Part shown: one piece after another, positions 6,615 to 8,302 of the stretch
How positions within the stretch are numbered: position 1 is the first letter of the stretch
How the letters are laid out: each line of letters starts with the position of its first letter
The notes under the pieces: model-generated
The model's input: only the letters and a program-made list of their open reading frames with translations
What the model was told of the DNA's origin: nothing
Database searches by the model: none
Source of the DNA: Cryomorphaceae bacterium
GTDB taxonomy: Bacteria; Bacteroidota; Bacteroidia; Flavobacteriales; Crocinitomicaceae
Length of the DNA stretch: 8,302 nt
Direction: 5' to 3'
NCBI GenBank assembly: GCA_021298235.1
Contig: JAJTDX010000099.1
Coordinates: 1 to 8,302, forward strand
Made by a program: the position numbers and the translations under genes

Positions 6615-7403
6615 TTATTGTTTGTTTTCAAGCATGTAATAACATGTTGATGTAAAGAAATCGCGAACAAGAGGAATGTTTAGAAATCCGGGAAGCTTTC
6701 GGACCTTCATTTTGAATTTAATCTCGTAGTTAGGATTGATAAGGAAAAGAGTTTCATCGAGAATTGAATAGTTATTCTTTAGTACCATTTTTTTAAACTT
6801 CGAAATACTCAAACGGGTATCTCGAATTTCCTTTAAGCATTCTATTTTTCCTGCGCTTTCTCCAAAAAGTTTGAGCGTTCCGTAATAAAGTGGGGCAGGC
6901 AGAAGATGAAAATAAGGGAGTTTACTCAGGAATTTACTTTCACATATTTGTTGGTGACCACCAAAGGGCATTCGCCAAGACGGAAATCCGAAAAATAATT
7001 TAGTGTCAGGTTTTAGGAATTGTTTTAGATGCTCGAAAAATTTTTCTTGATGAGGAATATGTTCAATAGTGTCCCTCATATAGATTAAATCAAATTTCGG
7101 TACTTCATCTGCTTTTAATAAGTAAATGTCTCTCGCAATTAGATGTATACATTCCTTATTTGGATGAGATTCATAAAAGGAAATCCCATTGTTAATCTTA
7201 TTTTCAGCAAGATCAATTCCATAAACTGTACATCCTTTATCAACAAAAGGAGCCATATTGCCTGCCTCTCCACAACCAATTTCGGCAACAACTAGTCCCG
7301 GAGTAATCTTTAAGAATTGTTCGATGTAAGGAATAACAAACTTAGAGGTGACGATTCCTTGTTCATCAAAATAGCGCTGTCTATCCGTATGTCTTTCTTG
7401 CAT
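6615..7403 (-). CDS. Class I SAM-dependent methyltransferase
   Basis: A 262-residue cytoplasmic methyltransferase with a Rossmann-like fold (Methyltransf_11/23 type), substrate unknown. Motif I is VVAEIGCGEAGN (glycine loop G43-C-G-E-A-G48) and the acidic ribose-binding residue is Asp64 in VYGIDLAENKI. A motif II/III-like ARDIYLL is near residue 90 and the strand-4 motif is FDLIYMRDTIEHIP (about 104-117), followed by KQFLKPDTKLFFGFP. The C-terminal third (from about 150), which contains GGHQQICESK and a basic segment KFKMKVRKLPG, probably sets substrate choice and matches nothing I can name. The gene starts 24 bases after the stop of the T9SS type B repeat protein. No terminator or promoter is visible in that gap, so co-transcription is likely. 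Downstream, efp appears to have its own promoter. A small-molecule, lipid or glycan methyltransferase is as likely as any other. Confidence 0.9.
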   Translation of the reverse strand: MQERHTDRQRYFDEQGIVTSKFVIPYIEQFLKITPGLVVAEIGCGEAGNMAPFVDKGCTVYGIDLAENKINNGISFYESHPNKECIHLIARDIYLLKADEVPKFDLIYMRDTIEHIPHQEKFFEHLKQFLKPDTKLFFGFPSWRMPFGGHQQICESKFLSKLPYFHLLPAPLYYGTLKLFGESAGKIECLKEIRDTRLSISKFKKMVLKNNYSILDETLFLINPNYEIKFKMKVRKLPGFLNIPLVRDFFTSTCYYMLENKQ

Positions 7404-7427
7404 TGACTGAACGTTTCAATAACGAAG

Positions 7428-8302
7428 TTAATCAAGTATGATCGAAACGGTTCCTTTTTTAATCTTATTATCAACACCCAGATCGATTATATAATAATAC
7501 GAACCAACTGGAAGCGCTTCGCCGTTATAGGTGCCATTCCAAGGATCAAGGTTGTATGAGTCACCTTTTGCTTGATATAACAAACCTCCCCAACGGTTAA
7601 ATACCTGAATTGCACTGTTCGGAAAGGCATCAATATTTACGAGTTCCCAGTAATCATTAGTGGCATCGCCATTTGGAGTGAATGCAGTCGGAACCACTAT
7701 GTCACACGCTTCGATTGTAATCTGTACCATGGTTGGTGGACTTTCACAATTCTCTATTGATTGTGTGACATAATACGTATGAATTCCGAGCTGGTCCTCT
7801 GGTAAATGACTTTCGCCATTCCCGATAGCAGAACTAAGTGTAGGTTCATCGTACCATGTTAGAACTCCTCCATCACCGCTAGCTGTCATTTCGACCAAAA
7901 TCCATGAATCACAATAGGTGCTGTCGTTCGAAACAACAGGACTTGAAGGCATCGGTGTAACAACTATAGTTTGTGTAACTGTAGTGCTATTGCCGCAATC
8001 ATCGGTAATTACATAAATTCGAGTGAAAGTCTCAGGACAACTATTGCCGTCAGACACGTCACCAACATAATTGACTACTGGAGTCACCGTGCAATTGTCT
8101 GATTCATCATTTACCAAATTAATATCAGGTGTTGGTATGTCTGAAGAATAAATTACTGTTACCGAAGGCAGGTCAGAGGCTGTTGGCGGTGTAGTGTCAT
8201 CAACGGTAATGGTTTGCTGAACAGTAATGGAGTTCCCACAATCGTCTGTGACAGTATAGCTTCTTGTGATCACTTGTGGACAGGTGTTTCCGTCAGATAC
8301 GT
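7428..8302 (-). CDS. C-terminal part of a HYR-like repeat surface protein with a T9SS type B (CHU_C) sorting domain
   Basis: About 290 C-terminal residues of a larger secreted protein whose start lies beyond the right edge. The frame is open through 8302. In order of translation it contains an 81-residue HYR-like repeat and the beginning of the next copy (VSDGNxCP, then TDDCGNSxTVxQTI), with a DTTPPTASDLPSVTV linker typical of HYR arrays. Next comes an Ig-like segment (about 7707-7950) including YCDSWILVEMTASGDGGVLTWYDE and THTYYVT-like strands. The last 92 residues (7431-7706) are a gliding-motility-associated C-terminal domain (TIGR04131/PF13585): VPTAFTPNGDATNDYWEL, IQVFNRWGGLLYQ, PWNGTYNGEALPVGSYYYII and KKGTVSIILD. 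Type B domains direct export by the T9SS and often surface attachment. Such proteins are commonly giant adhesins. The methyltransferase gene follows after 24 bases. Confidence 0.94.
   Translation of the reverse strand, partial: VSDGNTCPQVITRSYTVTDDCGNSITVQQTITVDDTTPPTASDLPSVTVIYSSDIPTPDINLVNDESDNCTVTPVVNYVGDVSDGNSCPETFTRIYVITDDCGNSTTVTQTIVVTPMPSSPVVSNDSTYCDSWILVEMTASGDGGVLTWYDEPTLSSAIGNGESHLPEDQLGIHTYYVTQSIENCESPPTMVQITIEACDIVVPTAFTPNGDATNDYWELVNIDAFPNSAIQVFNRWGGLLYQAKGDSYNLDPWNGTYNGEALPVGSYYYIIDLGVDNKIKKGTVSIILD
7959..8302 (-). repeat. HYR-like repeat, period 81 codons
   Basis: The codon for the first Val of VSDGNTCP has its 5' end at 8300, and the matching Val of VSDGNSCP is at 8057, exactly 243 bases or 81 codons later. 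After each, a block of 33 residues aligns (CP, three to four variable residues, TR, Y, TDDCGNS, TV, QTI). The first copy then runs into a DDTTPPTAS linker. The second ends instead in the Ig-like segment, so it marks the C-terminal end of the array. DNA identity is only partial, which suggests an old duplication. Confidence 0.8.

Noticed and set aside
8271..8273. GTG as the start of the type B repeat protein
   Set aside because: The frame continues upstream to the window edge and encodes the conserved VSDGNTCP part of a repeat, so the GTG is an internal valine codon.

Overview
The window looks like chromosomal DNA of a Bacteroidota bacterium, most likely Flavobacteriales. The evidence is two secreted proteins carrying the two classes of type IX secretion (T9SS) C-terminal sorting domain (a type A tail and a gliding-motility-type/type B tail), a DUF2452 protein, AT-rich intergenic DNA, and several upstream sequences matching the Bacteroidota -7 element TAnnTTTG. 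A genus cannot be fixed from this sequence alone. The window is almost entirely coding, no gene-free stretch exceeds about 110 bases, and no tRNA, rRNA, CRISPR array, transposase or integrase was seen.

Layout from left to right. (1) 1-1107, minus: a C4-dicarboxylate:cation symporter of the DctA/SDF family, cut by the window edge at its C-terminus and broken near its N-terminus by a deletion of about 74 nt that shifts the frame and removes the first membrane helix. (2) 1205-3829, minus: an 874-residue secreted protein with a signal peptide, a large N-terminal region of unknown function, two tandem Ig-like units plus a third degenerate one, and a T9SS type A tail. A strong intrinsic terminator follows it. 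(3) A 109-bp divergent intergenic region with outward-facing -7 elements. (4) 3939-4688, plus: yaaA, the only plus-strand gene. (5) 4691-5149 and 5153-5950, minus: a DUF2452 protein and an alpha/beta hydrolase, 3 bp apart, probably one transcription unit read hydrolase first. (6) 6007-6573, minus: efp (elongation factor P), with its own candidate promoter and an intrinsic terminator whose U-tract ends four bases before the hydrolase start codon. (7) 6615-7403, minus: a class I SAM-dependent methyltransferase of unknown substrate. (8) 7428-8302, minus: the C-terminal part of a large HYR-like repeat protein ending in a T9SS type B (CHU_C) domain, cut by the right edge.

The genes do not form one pathway. 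Housekeeping and stress functions (efp, yaaA) sit beside envelope and surface functions (two T9SS cargo proteins, a nutrient transporter) and poorly characterised enzymes. I found no convincing new multi-gene system. The observations most worth checking are the dctA lesion, the efp terminator lying in the leader of the hydrolase-DUF2452 pair, and the two-base convergent junction between yaaA and the DUF2452 gene.
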